A stretch of 32,738 bases of DNA from Paenisporosarcina sp. TG20 (GTDB lineage Bacteria > Bacillota > Bacilli > Bacillales_A > Planococcaceae), in the NCBI RefSeq assembly GCF_000286315.1, contig NZ_ALJG01000343.1, positions 1 through 32,738 on the forward strand, written 5' to 3'. Of the stretch, positions 18,837 through 27,704 are shown one piece after another. Position numbers and translations under genes: made by a program. Positions within the stretch are counted from its first letter, which is position 1, and the number at the start of each line of letters is the position of its first letter. The notes beneath the pieces are model-generated. The model was not told the DNA's origin. It did no database searches and saw nothing but the letters and a program-made list of their open reading frames with translations.

Positions 18837-19864
18837 AGAAGTTTTTAAATACTTTGTTCATAACTTCACCAGATGTATACCTATCCCTTGATGGAGAAAA
18901 CATTGTTGTGAAAAGAGAAAGTGATATTGTCGGTAGATACCCATTACACAACTTGGAAGCGATATGTACATTTGGTTACACAGGGGCAAGTCCAGCATTG
19001 ATGGGATCTTGTGCAAAGCGAGATATTTCAATGACTTTTATGACTAAAAATGGTAGGTTTTTAGCGAGAGTAATTGGAGAATCCAGAGGTAATGTTGTAT
19101 TGAGGAAAGAACAATATCGGATATCTGATGATGAAAAAAGAAGTGCTTTAGTTGCGAGAAATTTCATTCTCGGAAAAATTTATAATAGTAAATGGATTCT
19201 AGAACGTGCGACAAGGGATTATCCCTTAAGAGTAGATGTCCCTAAAATAAAATCAATTACCTCCGCGCTAACAGAGGCAATGAAAGCAATTCGAGTGGTT
19301 GAGGACTTAGATATTTTGAGAGGTTTAGAAGGAAATGCAGCAGCGCAGTACAATTCGGTTTTTGATGACTTGATACTTCAGCAAAAAGAACATTTTTATT
19401 TTCATAATAGAAACAAACGACCACCATTGGATAACGTAAATGCTTTACTTTCTTTTTCGTATACTTTGCTTTCAAATGATATGAAATCAGCATTAGAGTC
19501 AGTTGGATTGGACGCATATGTAGGATTCTTACATCGAGATAGACCGGGGAGAGCCTCGTTGGCTTTAGATGTAATGGAAGAACTTAGAGGAGTTTATGCA
19601 GATCGTTTTGTTCTTTCACTTATTAACAAAAAGATTGTTAATGAAAAAGGATTTACTCAAAAAGAAAATGGAGCAGTCATTATGAGTGATGATACAAGAA
19701 AAAAAGTATTAATGGCGTGGCAAGAAAGAAAACAAGATAAAATTTTACACCCGTATTTAAATGAAAAGATTCCTTGGGGACTTGTGCCTTACACTCAGGC
19801 ATTGCTTTTAGCAAGGTATATTAGAGGAGATTTAGACGAATACCCACCATTCTTTTGGAAGTAG
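18833..19864 (+). CDS. cas1: Cas1 integrase (type I-C)
   Basis: With Cas2 it inserts new spacers at the leader end of the array. The 343-residue protein has the expected metal-binding residues E166 (GLEGNAAAQY), H234 (FLHRDRPGR) and D246/E249 (LALDVMEELR). The N-terminal beta domain (NTLFITSPDVYLSLDGENIV) is typical of the I-C branch. It overlaps cas4 by 4 nt (ATGA), implying translational coupling, and ends 9 nt before the cas2 ATG. Confidence 0.96.
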   Translation: MKKFLNTLFITSPDVYLSLDGENIVVKRESDIVGRYPLHNLEAICTFGYTGASPALMGSCAKRDISMTFMTKNGRFLARVIGESRGNVVLRKEQYRISDDEKRSALVARNFILGKIYNSKWILERATRDYPLRVDVPKIKSITSALTEAMKAIRVVEDLDILRGLEGNAAAQYNSVFDDLILQQKEHFYFHNRNKRPPLDNVNALLSFSYTLLSNDMKSALESVGLDAYVGFLHRDRPGRASLALDVMEELRGVYADRFVLSLINKKIVNEKGFTQKENGAVIMSDDTRKKVLMAWQERKQDKILHPYLNEKIPWGLVPYTQALLLARYIRGDLDEYPPFFWK

Positions 19865-19873
19865 GTGACAAAA

Positions 19874-20164
19874 ATGTTGGTATTAATCACTTATGACGTA
19901 AGCACAATAAGTGTTGGCGGCAAAAAAAGACTTAGAAAAGTTTCTAAAAAATGTTTAGATTATGGACAAAGAGTACAAAACTCTGTTTTTGAATGTGTAA
20001 TAGATTCGACGCAGTTTAAGCAATTGAAGTATCAATTAGAGGATATTATCAATAAAGAGACGGACAGTCTAAGGTTTTATAATCTGGGGAATAATTATAA
20101 AACAAAGGTAGATCATGTGGGTGCAAAGGAATCTTTTGATATAGACGATACTCTAATTATCTGA
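19874..20164 (+). CDS. cas2: Cas2, structural partner of Cas1
   Basis: The 96-residue ferredoxin-fold protein begins MLVLITYDVST, with the conserved Asp8 after strand 1, and includes KRLRKVSKKCLDYGQRVQNS, a I-C Cas2 signature. The ATG at 19874 is preferred to the in-frame GTG at 19865 because AGGTGA (19863-19868) is 5 nt before it and the family normally starts at this Met. Together with Cas1 it measures and integrates spacers. It is the last cas gene; the leader begins at the base after its stop. Confidence 0.94.
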   Translation: MLVLITYDVSTISVGGKKRLRKVSKKCLDYGQRVQNSVFECVIDSTQFKQLKYQLEDIINKETDSLRFYNLGNNYKTKVDHVGAKESFDIDDTLII

Positions 20165-20333
20165 GTGCGAACCTAAAGCGCTCATACTTTCTCTAGGAGA
20201 TTCGCACCCTTAAATGAAGAATAATTACCATAAAATACAAATGAAACACTTAAAGTATCTCTTAATAGAGGGATAAATGGTGATATCACATGGAGCTTGC
20301 CCTTTTTATAGGTAATTCCTAGTGTTTTTCGCC
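20165..20333 (+). promoter_or_regulatory. CRISPR leader with palindromic element
   Basis: This 169-nt segment between cas2 and the first repeat is AT-rich and non-coding, as leaders are; it should hold the array promoter and the Cas1-Cas2 anchoring site. At its start GTGCGAA (20165-20171) and TTCGCAC (20201-20207) form a perfect 7-nt inverted repeat. I recall a similar motif beside other I-C arrays, but could not check. Confidence 0.7.
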
Positions 20334-22546
20334 GTCGCACTCCATGTGAGTGCGTGGATTGAAATAAAAAACCCATGCACCTGGTCTTTTTCGGCAGAAG
20401 GTCGCACTCCATGTGAGTGCGTGGATTGAAATTTCGGCTAATATTTAATTGTCTTGCCGTTTTAGTGTCGCACTCCATGTGAGTGCGTGGATTGAAATAA
20501 TTTAGGCGTTAATACGGTTGCATTAACGTAATGTCGCACTCCATGTGAGTGCGTGGATTGAAATTTGTAATTCGTCAGCAGATAGAGTGTACATAGATTG
20601 TCGCACTCCATGTGAGTGCGTGGATTGAAATATACGCTCCAAATACTCCACCATAGAAACAGTCTTAGTCGCACTCCATGTGAGTGCGTGGATTGAAATA
20701 TGTATTTTATGACGTTGCTATTTATGATTAAAGTCGCACTCCATGTGAGTGCGTGGATTGAAATATTTCTGAATGTTTGTGGGAGACTATCGGTTGAGTC
20801 GCACTCCATGTGAGTGCGTGGATTGAAATTTGTGCCATTGCCGATGCTAATGTTTGATTGACGTCGCACTCCATGTGAGTGCGTGGATTGAAATAGCAGC
20901 TATAACTTTCTTTGCATCAATGTGGACGGTCGCACTCCATGTGAGTGCGTGGATTGAAATTTGTGCTGTGTAATCACCATCACGTAATTTTTTACGTCGC
21001 ACTCCATGTGAGTGCGTGGATTGAAATCATTGGCTCCATTACGAACGTTTCCGCGCCTTCAGTCGCACTCCATGTGAGTGCGTGGATTGAAATGTCTTCA
21101 TATGGTTCCTCCACAACCTCTATTTTAGTCGCACTCCATGTGAGTGCGTGGATTGAAATCCAAGGAACTTATCGTTAATACTCGTCATCAAAGGTCGCAC
21201 TCCATGTGAGTGCGTGGATTGAAATCAATTCCCACCAACAAGAGCGACAAGCGTGCGAGTCGCACTCCATGTGAGTGCGTGGATTGAAATAGTAGCTGAC
21301 TCACTACTGGAGCGCATCAAACAGTCGCACTCCATGTGAGTGCGTGGATTGAAATCCTCAATAAATTGAGCATCCTTTAATGGCATACCGTCGCACTCCA
21401 TGTGAGTGCGTGGATTGAAATGATCTAATTAATGTGGATATAAATCACATGATTTGGTCGCACTCCATGTGAGTGCGTGGATTGAAATCATTAATCGTTT
21501 TAAATTAGACTTAACCTGTTCCATGTCGCACTCCATGTGAGTGCGTGGATTGAAATATCTCTCTTTTGTGCGATGTAGGCACAAACTTGGCTGTCGCACT
21601 CCATGTGAGTGCGTGGATTGAAATACGAAAGTGAATATACAGATTTTAGTGACCGTTGTCGCACTCCATGTGAGTGCGTGGATTGAAATAGCAATAGCTG
21701 GATATGTTGTTGAGTACGGCGGAGTCGCACTCCATGTGAGTGCGTGGATTGAAATAATGTGTTTGCGACATTCGTTATGCCTAGTAAATGTCGCACTCCA
21801 TGTGAGTGCGTGGATTGAAATTCATATGACAGATAGCACAAGATTGTACTCGGATGTCGCACTCCATGTGAGTGCGTGGATTGAAATAAAACTAACATTT
21901 GTGGATGGTTTGAGCGTGACGTCGCACTCCATGTGAGTGCGTGGATTGAAATATTCGTAAAGTCTTTCGTATATGACGTTGCATCTACGTCGCACTCCAT
22001 GTGAGTGCGTGGATTGAAATTTCTTCCTGACCATAACTATCTACTTTCGTTTCTGGTCGCACTCCATGTGAGTGCGTGGATTGAAATCTAACAAAGAATC
22101 GCTCGATTGACACCGAACCCTGTCGCACTCCATGTGAGTGCGTGGATTGAAATATCTCGTAATTGAAACGGTTGATTGAGTAAATAGGTCGCACTCCATG
22201 TGAGTGCGTGGATTGAAATAGGTAGACGTATCGAAGGTAGCACTGGATGGTGGGTCGCACTCCATGTGAGTGCGTGGATTGAAATAAATTCGATGTCAAC
22301 TGATAACATTTCGTTTGTAGTCGCACTCCATGTGAGTGCGTGGATTGAAATGCTCAAATCATCAACCCATGCAAATACTTTATTTCGTCGCACTCCATGT
22401 GAGTGCGTGGATTGAAATTGCTTGCATTGCCTCCGTGATTGGGGATCTTGTGTCGCACTCCATGTGAGTGCGTGGATTGAAATTACAATTGAGCTAACAA
22501 CTTTTAAAACTGTTGATTGTCGCACTCCATGTGAGTGCGTGGATTG
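20334..22546 (+). CRISPR. type I-C CRISPR array, 34 repeats and 33 spacers
   Basis: The 32-nt repeat begins GTCGCACTCC and ends GTGGATTGAAAT. By eye, 33 copies are identical, starting at 20334, 20401, 20467 and so on to 22452. Spacers are 33-36 nt and no two look alike. CGCACTC and GAGTGCG form a perfect 7-bp stem with loop CATGT, the hairpin expected for Cas5c processing. Transcription is rightwards from the leader. The 34th repeat (22519) keeps only its first 28 nt and is fused to selO-like sequence. Unchanged repeats and intact adaptation genes suggest recent activity. Spacer targets cannot be told from the window. Confidence 0.98.
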
Positions 22547-23006
22547 GAGTGCTTCTTCCACCCTATGATTCTAGGGATTAACGCAGGATTGCTGTTTCGC
22601 ATCAATTCCTGAGAGTCATCTTTTGATTCCTGCTGCCCGCTTAATCTTGTCTTCCACCGCTCATTCCAGATCAAATTCTTTGCTACTGTATCTTCCCGTT
22701 TCTCAAAAGTAAGTGCACGGAAGGTATTGGTATAGTCCGCACTATGCTTCTTCATCATCTTCATAAGGTCCTCAATAAGAGATTCTGCCTCTTTCTCAAC
22801 GTTAAAAATCCCGAGTTTTGACCTCATTCCTGCAAGCCAATTAGCATGACACAACTTTGGGAATTCTGAAATTTCTTCCTGGGCTATTTCGATAGCTTGG
22901 TTCTGATCCTCATGTAGAAGTGGCAATAGAGTTTCAGTAAATCGTGCGAGATTCCACCCGACCATTTCTGACTGATTACCATAGGCATAGCGGCCTTGCC
23001 GGTCGA
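22547..23006 (-). pseudogene. internal fragment of a second, divergent selO gene
   Basis: On the minus strand this encodes sequence parallel to about residues 280-433 of the intact SelO beside it, from [13 protein letters not shown] to VEEAL, with no N-terminal or C-terminal part. In the first 94 aligned residues from the Met of [10 protein letters not shown] count 20 differences. A 1-nt deletion near 22570 shifts the frame (PRIIGWKK against [10 protein letters not shown]), and four codons are missing near 22665-22680. It cannot make a working enzyme. Its left edge is exactly the truncated last CRISPR repeat; its right edge is near 23006. Confidence 0.88.
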
Positions 23007-23124
23007 TAGAGATGAGATTGAAGCTTTATTATATCCTGATGATTCTGGTCTAAAAGTTTGGTTAACTAAAGATAAGAAACAACGTGGATTTCAAAGTTTC
23101 CAGATGACTCCTCCAAATTACAAT
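23007..23124. other. unassigned sequence between the selO fragment and the hairpin repeat
   Basis: On the plus strand this can be read as [19 protein letters not shown] and onward without a stop, but no ribosome binding site fits and I do not recognise it. It is probably a fragment of another gene carried in with the rearrangement. Confidence 0.3.
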
Positions 23125-23163
23125 ACCTGTCGCCGCCCGAACATACTTGGGATGGTGACAGGT
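23125..23163. repeat. hairpin repeat at the end of the intact selO
   Basis: ACCTGTC (23125-23131) and GACAGGT (23157-23163) pair exactly, with CCC/GGG pairing inside, to make a long imperfect stem. It lies 22 nt past the selO stop on the minus strand, has no T run, and resembles small palindromic repeats common in Bacillales. Confidence 0.5.
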
Positions 23164-23184
23164 ACTGTTTATTTCCGATCTTAA

Positions 23185-24660
23185 TCAGGTACCGCAAAAA
23201 GTTCGATAAGGACGGGTTGATTCCGTAGGCAGTGTATAGTAATCTGCCTGTTCTGGAGAGTGCGCGAAAGGACTAGAAAGAACTTCAAGCAATCGTTCCA
23301 TCACACTATAATCTCCATGTTCCACTGCAGCTTCTAGGGCCTCTTCTACCCGGTGATTACGAGGGATTATTGATGGATTACTGCTTTGCATCAATTGTTG
23401 TGAGGATGTTTTCTGGTCATCCTGCCTACCTAGTCTTGCTTGCCACTGTTCATGCCACTTAACAAATTCTTCTTTGCCAAATAGGACTGTTTCCTCATGT
23501 TTGTCCAAAGTTAATGCACGGAAAGTATTCGTATAATCTGCACGATATTTATCCATCATGCTTAGCAAATCTTCGACAAGAGCTTCATCCTCTTTCTCAA
23601 CGTTAAAAATCCCGAGTTTTGACCTCATTCCTGCAAGCCAATTAGCATGACATAACCTAGGAAATTCTGAAATCGCTTCTTGAGCTATTTTGACAGCTTG
23701 GTCCTGATCCTCATGTAGAAGTGGCAATAGAGTTTCAGCAAATCGCGAGAGATTCCATCCTGCCATCTCTGGCTGATTACCGTAGGCATAGCGACCTTGA
23801 CGGTCAATGGAACTGAATACAGTTGCCGGATCATAGGCATCCATAAAGGCGCATGGACCATAATCAATGGTTTCTCCACTAACAGTCATATTGTCAGTGT
23901 TCATCACCCCGTGAATAAAGCCAACCAGTTGCCATTGGGCAATGAGCGAAGCTTGACGTTTTATTACTTCCTGAAGAAAAGATAAATATCGATTGTCAAC
24001 AGCTTCAACTGCAGGATAATGTCGTTTTATTGTATAGTCAGCCAGTTCACGGACTTCCTCGATTGAGCTAAAGTTTGCAGCGTATTGGAACGTTCCGACA
24101 CGGATGTGACTAGCAGCAACACGGGTCAGAATTGCACCTGGCAGTTCGGTTTCGCGGAATACGGATTCACCAGTAGTCACAACTGCTAGACTGCGTGTGG
24201 TAGGAATATCAAGCGCATGCATTGCTTCGCTGATGATGTATTCGCGTAGCATCTGTGCAAGTCCCGCTCGACCATCGCCTCCACGGGAGTATGTCGTTCT
24301 ACCTGGACCTTTGAACTGAATATCATACCGCTCACCTTGAGGAGTAATTTGCTCTCCTAGTAGCAAAGCTCGACCATCCCCCAACATGTTAAAATGCCCG
24401 AATTGATGCCCTGCATAGGCTTGAGCAAGAGGCGTAGCACTTTCAGGAATTCGATTACCAGCAAGCATAGCTACGCCATCATCACTTTGTAGCGTTTGTT
24501 CGTTTAACCCCAGGGATGTCGCCAACGGAGAATTGAAAATGATCAACTTCGGTGAGCGTACAGGTGTTGGATTTTGGATGGTGAAATATGTTTCCGGCAG
24601 ACGGGAATAACTGTTGTCAAAGTTCCATCCGGCTTCTATTAGATCTTTTCCATTTGTCAT
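23185..24660 (-). CDS. selO: protein adenylyltransferase SelO (YdiU/UPF0061 family)
   Basis: SelO is a pseudokinase-fold enzyme that binds ATP upside-down and transfers AMP to Ser, Thr or Tyr of other proteins, linked to redox stress. The 491-residue protein has the family signatures [22 protein letters not shown], split here as [10 protein letters not shown] and GDGRALLLG, and [17 protein letters not shown]. Active-site residues are in [10 protein letters not shown] (D256, N257) and IDYGPC (D266). C270 and the C-terminal Cys489 of FCGT match the pair that forms a regulatory disulfide in E. coli SelO; a Cys replaces the selenocysteine of eukaryotic forms. AAGGGAGA is 5 nt before the start. 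It appears complete and monocistronic. Confidence 0.94.
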   Translation of the reverse strand: MTNGKDLIEAGWNFDNSYSRLPETYFTIQNPTPVRSPKLIIFNSPLATSLGLNEQTLQSDDGVAMLAGNRIPESATPLAQAYAGHQFGHFNMLGDGRALLLGEQITPQGERYDIQFKGPGRTTYSRGGDGRAGLAQMLREYIISEAMHALDIPTTRSLAVVTTGESVFRETELPGAILTRVAASHIRVGTFQYAANFSSIEEVRELADYTIKRHYPAVEAVDNRYLSFLQEVIKRQASLIAQWQLVGFIHGVMNTDNMTVSGETIDYGPCAFMDAYDPATVFSSIDRQGRYAYGNQPEMAGWNLSRFAETLLPLLHEDQDQAVKIAQEAISEFPRLCHANWLAGMRSKLGIFNVEKEDEALVEDLLSMMDKYRADYTNTFRALTLDKHEETVLFGKEEFVKWHEQWQARLGRQDDQKTSSQQLMQSSNPSIIPRNHRVEEALEAAVEHGDYSVMERLLEVLSSPFAHSPEQADYYTLPTESTRPYRTFCGT

Positions 24661-25089
24661 CGTATCTCCCTTTCTTCACTTGTCTTTTCGTTTACATAAA
24701 ACAAATACTAAGCATTCTATGATAATTTAACTTAACTTACAAACACATGACAGCTTTTTTTATTGTTTACTTCTACCAATTTATTATACCTTGTCTAGAC
24801 ATAGATAGCGTCCTTTAAACAATTTTATGGATCTTCTGTACTAAGTGACATATTCGCTTCCCAAGTATGAAAACAACTCCAACTTTCTGTTATCTTGAAT
24901 GGAGTTGTTTTCTGTATGTCCTCTTGAAAAACAAGATAGCCATAACAATTGTATAAAGTCGAGACATTTAACGAAAAAAGGATTTTCGATTGAATTGTGG
25001 AATAGTCTGTAGTGTAGGGATATAGCTTAAATTCGTAAAGCAGGGAATTTGAAAGGATTAAACTAGGGAAGAAAAACAGGAGGTCTGAC
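24661..25089. other. intergenic region between divergent selO and SDR genes
   Basis: This must hold the promoters of the two divergent genes. Apart from the perfect inverted repeat at 24869-24912 I see no gene or strong operator. Confidence 0.5.
24869..24912. repeat. perfect 13-bp inverted repeat
   Basis: GAAAACAACTCCA (24869-24881) is the exact reverse complement of TGGAGTTGTTTTC (24900-24912), with an 18-nt loop. A/T-rich arm ends (AAAA, TTTT) would let it end transcription in either direction, though no gene converges here. Confidence 0.6.
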
Positions 25090-26028
25090 ATGAAAGACAA
25101 GATTGTTATTATTACAGGTGCAAATTCGGGTATTGGTAAAGCGGCAACACTGAAGTTTGCGACAGAAGGTTATCATGTTGTTATGGCTTGTCGCAATCTA
25201 GAAATTAGTCAATCCGTTCAAAAAGAAATAACTACAATTTCTAACAATTCTAAGGTGGATCTGATGGAACTTGATGTTTCTTCATTCGATTCTATTCGTG
25301 TGTTTTGCGCAGCTTTTAAAGCTAAATATCCTCGTTTGGATATTTTAATACATAACGCTGCCTACTTAAATCATGGTGAAAAAGAGTATAAACTTAGCCC
25401 TGAACATATTGAATTGACCTTTGCGACGAATACCTTCGGCCCTTTTTTGATGACTCGTTTATTAGCAGATCATCTCGAAAAATCGCAAGATCCGAGAATT
25501 CTTAATGCTTGCACCACAAATATTAAACATTTCTTCGACCCGAAAAGGAAAATCGATTTTGATAATCTGCGTGGGGAATTCCGTGAAACACGTCCTTATA
25601 ACTATTATAAGATGTACGGAGACTCGAAAATGGCGCTATTGATGAACACTTTCAAAATGGCGGAAGAATATAAAAATAAGGGGATCAATATCAACGCACT
25701 TCAAATTAACCGTGTAAAACTATCCAAAGAAACTATTAATAAAATGCGTTCATTTTGGAAAGTACTTGCATGGGCACAAAATTGGACCAATCCTTTACCA
25801 TCAGGTATGGCGGATACCTATTTTTATATTTGTACCTCAGATGAATTCAAGAATGTTTCAGGACGACTTATAAATCATAAGAGAGAGATCGTTCAGCCAT
25901 CGCTAAACGAAAAAGGCATCACTCAATTGGAGAATATAATTGGTTCAGGAAGTTTTCCAAGCTATGCAACTGATCCTCAAAATGTTGAAAAAATATGGGG
26001 GATATCCACTGTGCTAGTTGAAAGTTAA
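25090..26028 (+). CDS. short-chain dehydrogenase/reductase (retinol dehydrogenase-like)
   Basis: The 312-residue protein has the NAD(P)-binding motif TGANSGIG (9-16), the HNAA variant of the NNAG strand motif, and the catalytic pair Y176 and K180 in YGDSK. It is longer than classical SDRs (about 250 aa), closer to the retinol dehydrogenase/WWOX-like group, and probably prefers NADPH because of the Arg in MACRN after the second strand. AGGAGG is 5 nt before the ATG. The substrate cannot be told. The next gene starts 31 nt after its stop, so they may be cotranscribed. Confidence 0.85.
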   Translation: MKDKIVIITGANSGIGKAATLKFATEGYHVVMACRNLEISQSVQKEITTISNNSKVDLMELDVSSFDSIRVFCAAFKAKYPRLDILIHNAAYLNHGEKEYKLSPEHIELTFATNTFGPFLMTRLLADHLEKSQDPRILNACTTNIKHFFDPKRKIDFDNLRGEFRETRPYNYYKMYGDSKMALLMNTFKMAEEYKNKGININALQINRVKLSKETINKMRSFWKVLAWAQNWTNPLPSGMADTYFYICTSDEFKNVSGRLINHKREIVQPSLNEKGITQLENIIGSGSFPSYATDPQNVEKIWGISTVLVES

Positions 26029-26059
26029 CTTTTAATATACAAAATAAGGGGAGATTTTC

Positions 26060-26833
26060 ATGAGCATCGTAGATTATTCCAAATTTCAAACTTACAAAAA
26101 TCTGATCCAGTCTATACCTGTCCCCCTTGATAATGAAGCCTTAATCAATGACCAGTTTTTACTAGAGAGGGATGACAAGAAGAAGCTTGAAATTTATTAT
26201 GCTCCTTTTGAATATGTGAACGAGAATGCCAAAGTTGTGATTGTTGGGATTACACCGGGTCTACATCAAATGAAAAAATCCTACTCTACCGTATTGGATG
26301 TGAAGGATCAACAGTTATCGGATGAAGAGGTTCTTCATTTAGTGAAGAAAAACTCTAGCTTTGAAGGGCCAATGCGGAAAAACTTGATTCAAATGTTGGA
26401 TGAACTAGGGTTGAACTATTTTTTAGGGATATCATCTTCGAGTGAACTTTTTGGGACGGCTAGTCATTTTGTTCAAACGATGTCTGTTTTACCTTATCCA
26501 GTTTTCTATAAAGGCAAAAACTATAGCGGTTCTACACCCGATATTCTAAAAACAGATATACTAAAAAAACACATAGTTGATTATACAGCAGGTGAGATAA
26601 ATAGAATAAATGACCCACTTATCATTCCGCTAGGTGTAAACGTTTTGAAGGTCTTATTGTATCTTGCTGATAATGGGTATATTAATAAAGAGTCGATTTT
26701 AAATGGTTTCCCTCACACATCGGGTGGGAATGGTCACCGACATAAGCAATTTGCCACACATAAAGAATCCATGCAACGAAAAATGCAGGAATATTTCTGG
26801 GTGAAATCTTATCTAAATGTCGATTTGTTCTAG
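26060..26833 (+). CDS. divergent uracil-DNA glycosylase-superfamily protein
   Basis: The 257-residue protein has two features of the UDG fold: a strand ending in GITPG (near residue 62; compare GxxPG, the first UDG motif) and HTSGGNGHR from H219 (compare the second motif, HPSxxN or HPSP). IIPLGVNVLKVLL matches the strand-helix (LGxxA-type) between them. The usual catalytic Asp/Asn after the first motif is replaced by GLHQMKKS, so it may not cut uracil; many superfamily members have unknown roles. AAGGGGAG precedes the ATG. It follows the SDR gene by 31 nt. Fold is likely; function is unknown. Confidence 0.6.
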   Translation: MSIVDYSKFQTYKNLIQSIPVPLDNEALINDQFLLERDDKKKLEIYYAPFEYVNENAKVVIVGITPGLHQMKKSYSTVLDVKDQQLSDEEVLHLVKKNSSFEGPMRKNLIQMLDELGLNYFLGISSSSELFGTASHFVQTMSVLPYPVFYKGKNYSGSTPDILKTDILKKHIVDYTAGEINRINDPLIIPLGVNVLKVLLYLADNGYINKESILNGFPHTSGGNGHRHKQFATHKESMQRKMQEYFWVKSYLNVDLF

Positions 26834-26931
26834 AAAATGGGTTTATTAGTATTTAAACGGTTATAGGGGAAGTAAAATGTGATAAGTAAGTTTATTATGT
26901 GAGAATATGGTTACCCTAATTTTGGGTGATA

Positions 26932-27525
26932 ATGGTGATAACTATTGAGTGGAGTATAGAATTGTTTGTTTTAATTTTTGTTGGACTATTTAGCGGGTTA
27001 GTATTCTATTAATGATCCGTTTAGATTGGAAAAAATACGGCTTATTATACTTACTTAGTGCGGGTGCTGGAAACATATTATGCCTTCTCTTTGTCTCTTT
27101 TAATTTCTATAGTTTCCCATACGTTTTATTTCCTCAAATACTACAAATGCCATTTCATGCAGTAGCAACGTTTTTCCTATTATACGTATTGATAGGTGTT
27201 AGATATAGTCCAGTAAAAATGGATGTGGAAAATTCCATTTTACTGGGTTTTAGTGCATATAGGTATGCTGGGTGAAACTTTAGAACTTCAATATACCAAC
27301 CTTATTGAATATAATTTATATTGGGATTTTTGGGATTCGTATACTTTGTGGTGGATCTACTTACTTGTTTTTGAATTCATAGGAGGATTAATTAATCCCG
27401 ATAGATTACGAAAACCATTGGATGAATATCATCTGAAGTATGGAAAATTAGGTTGGTTTATTGTACATTTTGTCCTGATTATTACGATGTTTTTAGGTGG
27501 AGTTTACTTAGGAATGAAGTTATGA
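26932..27525 (+). pseudogene. frameshifted multi-pass membrane protein gene
   Basis: Three consecutive frames together read as one membrane protein of about 198 residues: ATG 26932 to TAA at 27009 (MVITIEWSIELFVLIFVGLF and onward), then a frame from 27012 (MIRLDWKKYGLLYLLSAGAG) to a TGA near 27275, then a frame covering 27223-27525 (HIGMLGETLELQYTNLIEYN onward). Single-base changes near 27008 and between about 27215 and 27270 would restore one frame. The hydrophobic pattern and the ELQYTNLIEY region resemble CBO0543-like Firmicute membrane proteins of 160-210 residues; that name is tentative. Two indels in a short gene point to real decay rather than one sequencing error. Confidence 0.65.
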
Positions 27526-27577
27526 AATTCCAGAACTTCTGATAACATTAAAAAATTGATCTGAATTTTAAGAATGT

Positions 27578-27620
27578 AAAAAAGAGACGAGCAATGTGGT
27601 TTACTCACATGCTCGTCTCT
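27578..27620 (-). terminator. Rho-independent terminator of pssA
   Basis: AGAGACGAGC-A-ATGTG pairs with CACAT-GCTCGTCTCT across a 7-nt loop, 15 bp with one bulge. On the minus strand the stem is followed directly by TTTTTT, so it ends the leftward pssA transcript, 85 nt past its stop. Confidence 0.85.
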
Positions 27621-27704
27621 GTCACTCTTTAGTTTTGACATAGAGGGTTATTTTAGTGCAAAACACACGCACAGTTAATTTCGTGTCATAGGAATGAAAA
27701 CTTA

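Noticed and set aside
20334-22546. Self-targeting spacers against genes in this window
   Set aside because: No spacer was seen to match the rest of the window by eye; a proper search is needed before any claim.
20182-22561. Several ORFs on both strands across the array with repeating peptides such as [10 protein letters not shown] or [10 protein letters not shown]
   Set aside because: They are translations of the CRISPR repeats, with no ribosome binding sites.
22996-23184. 62-residue plus-strand ORF beside selO
   Set aside because: Its start overlaps the antisense of the selO fragment, its 3' end is the hairpin repeat, and no Shine-Dalgarno is present; treated as remnant sequence.
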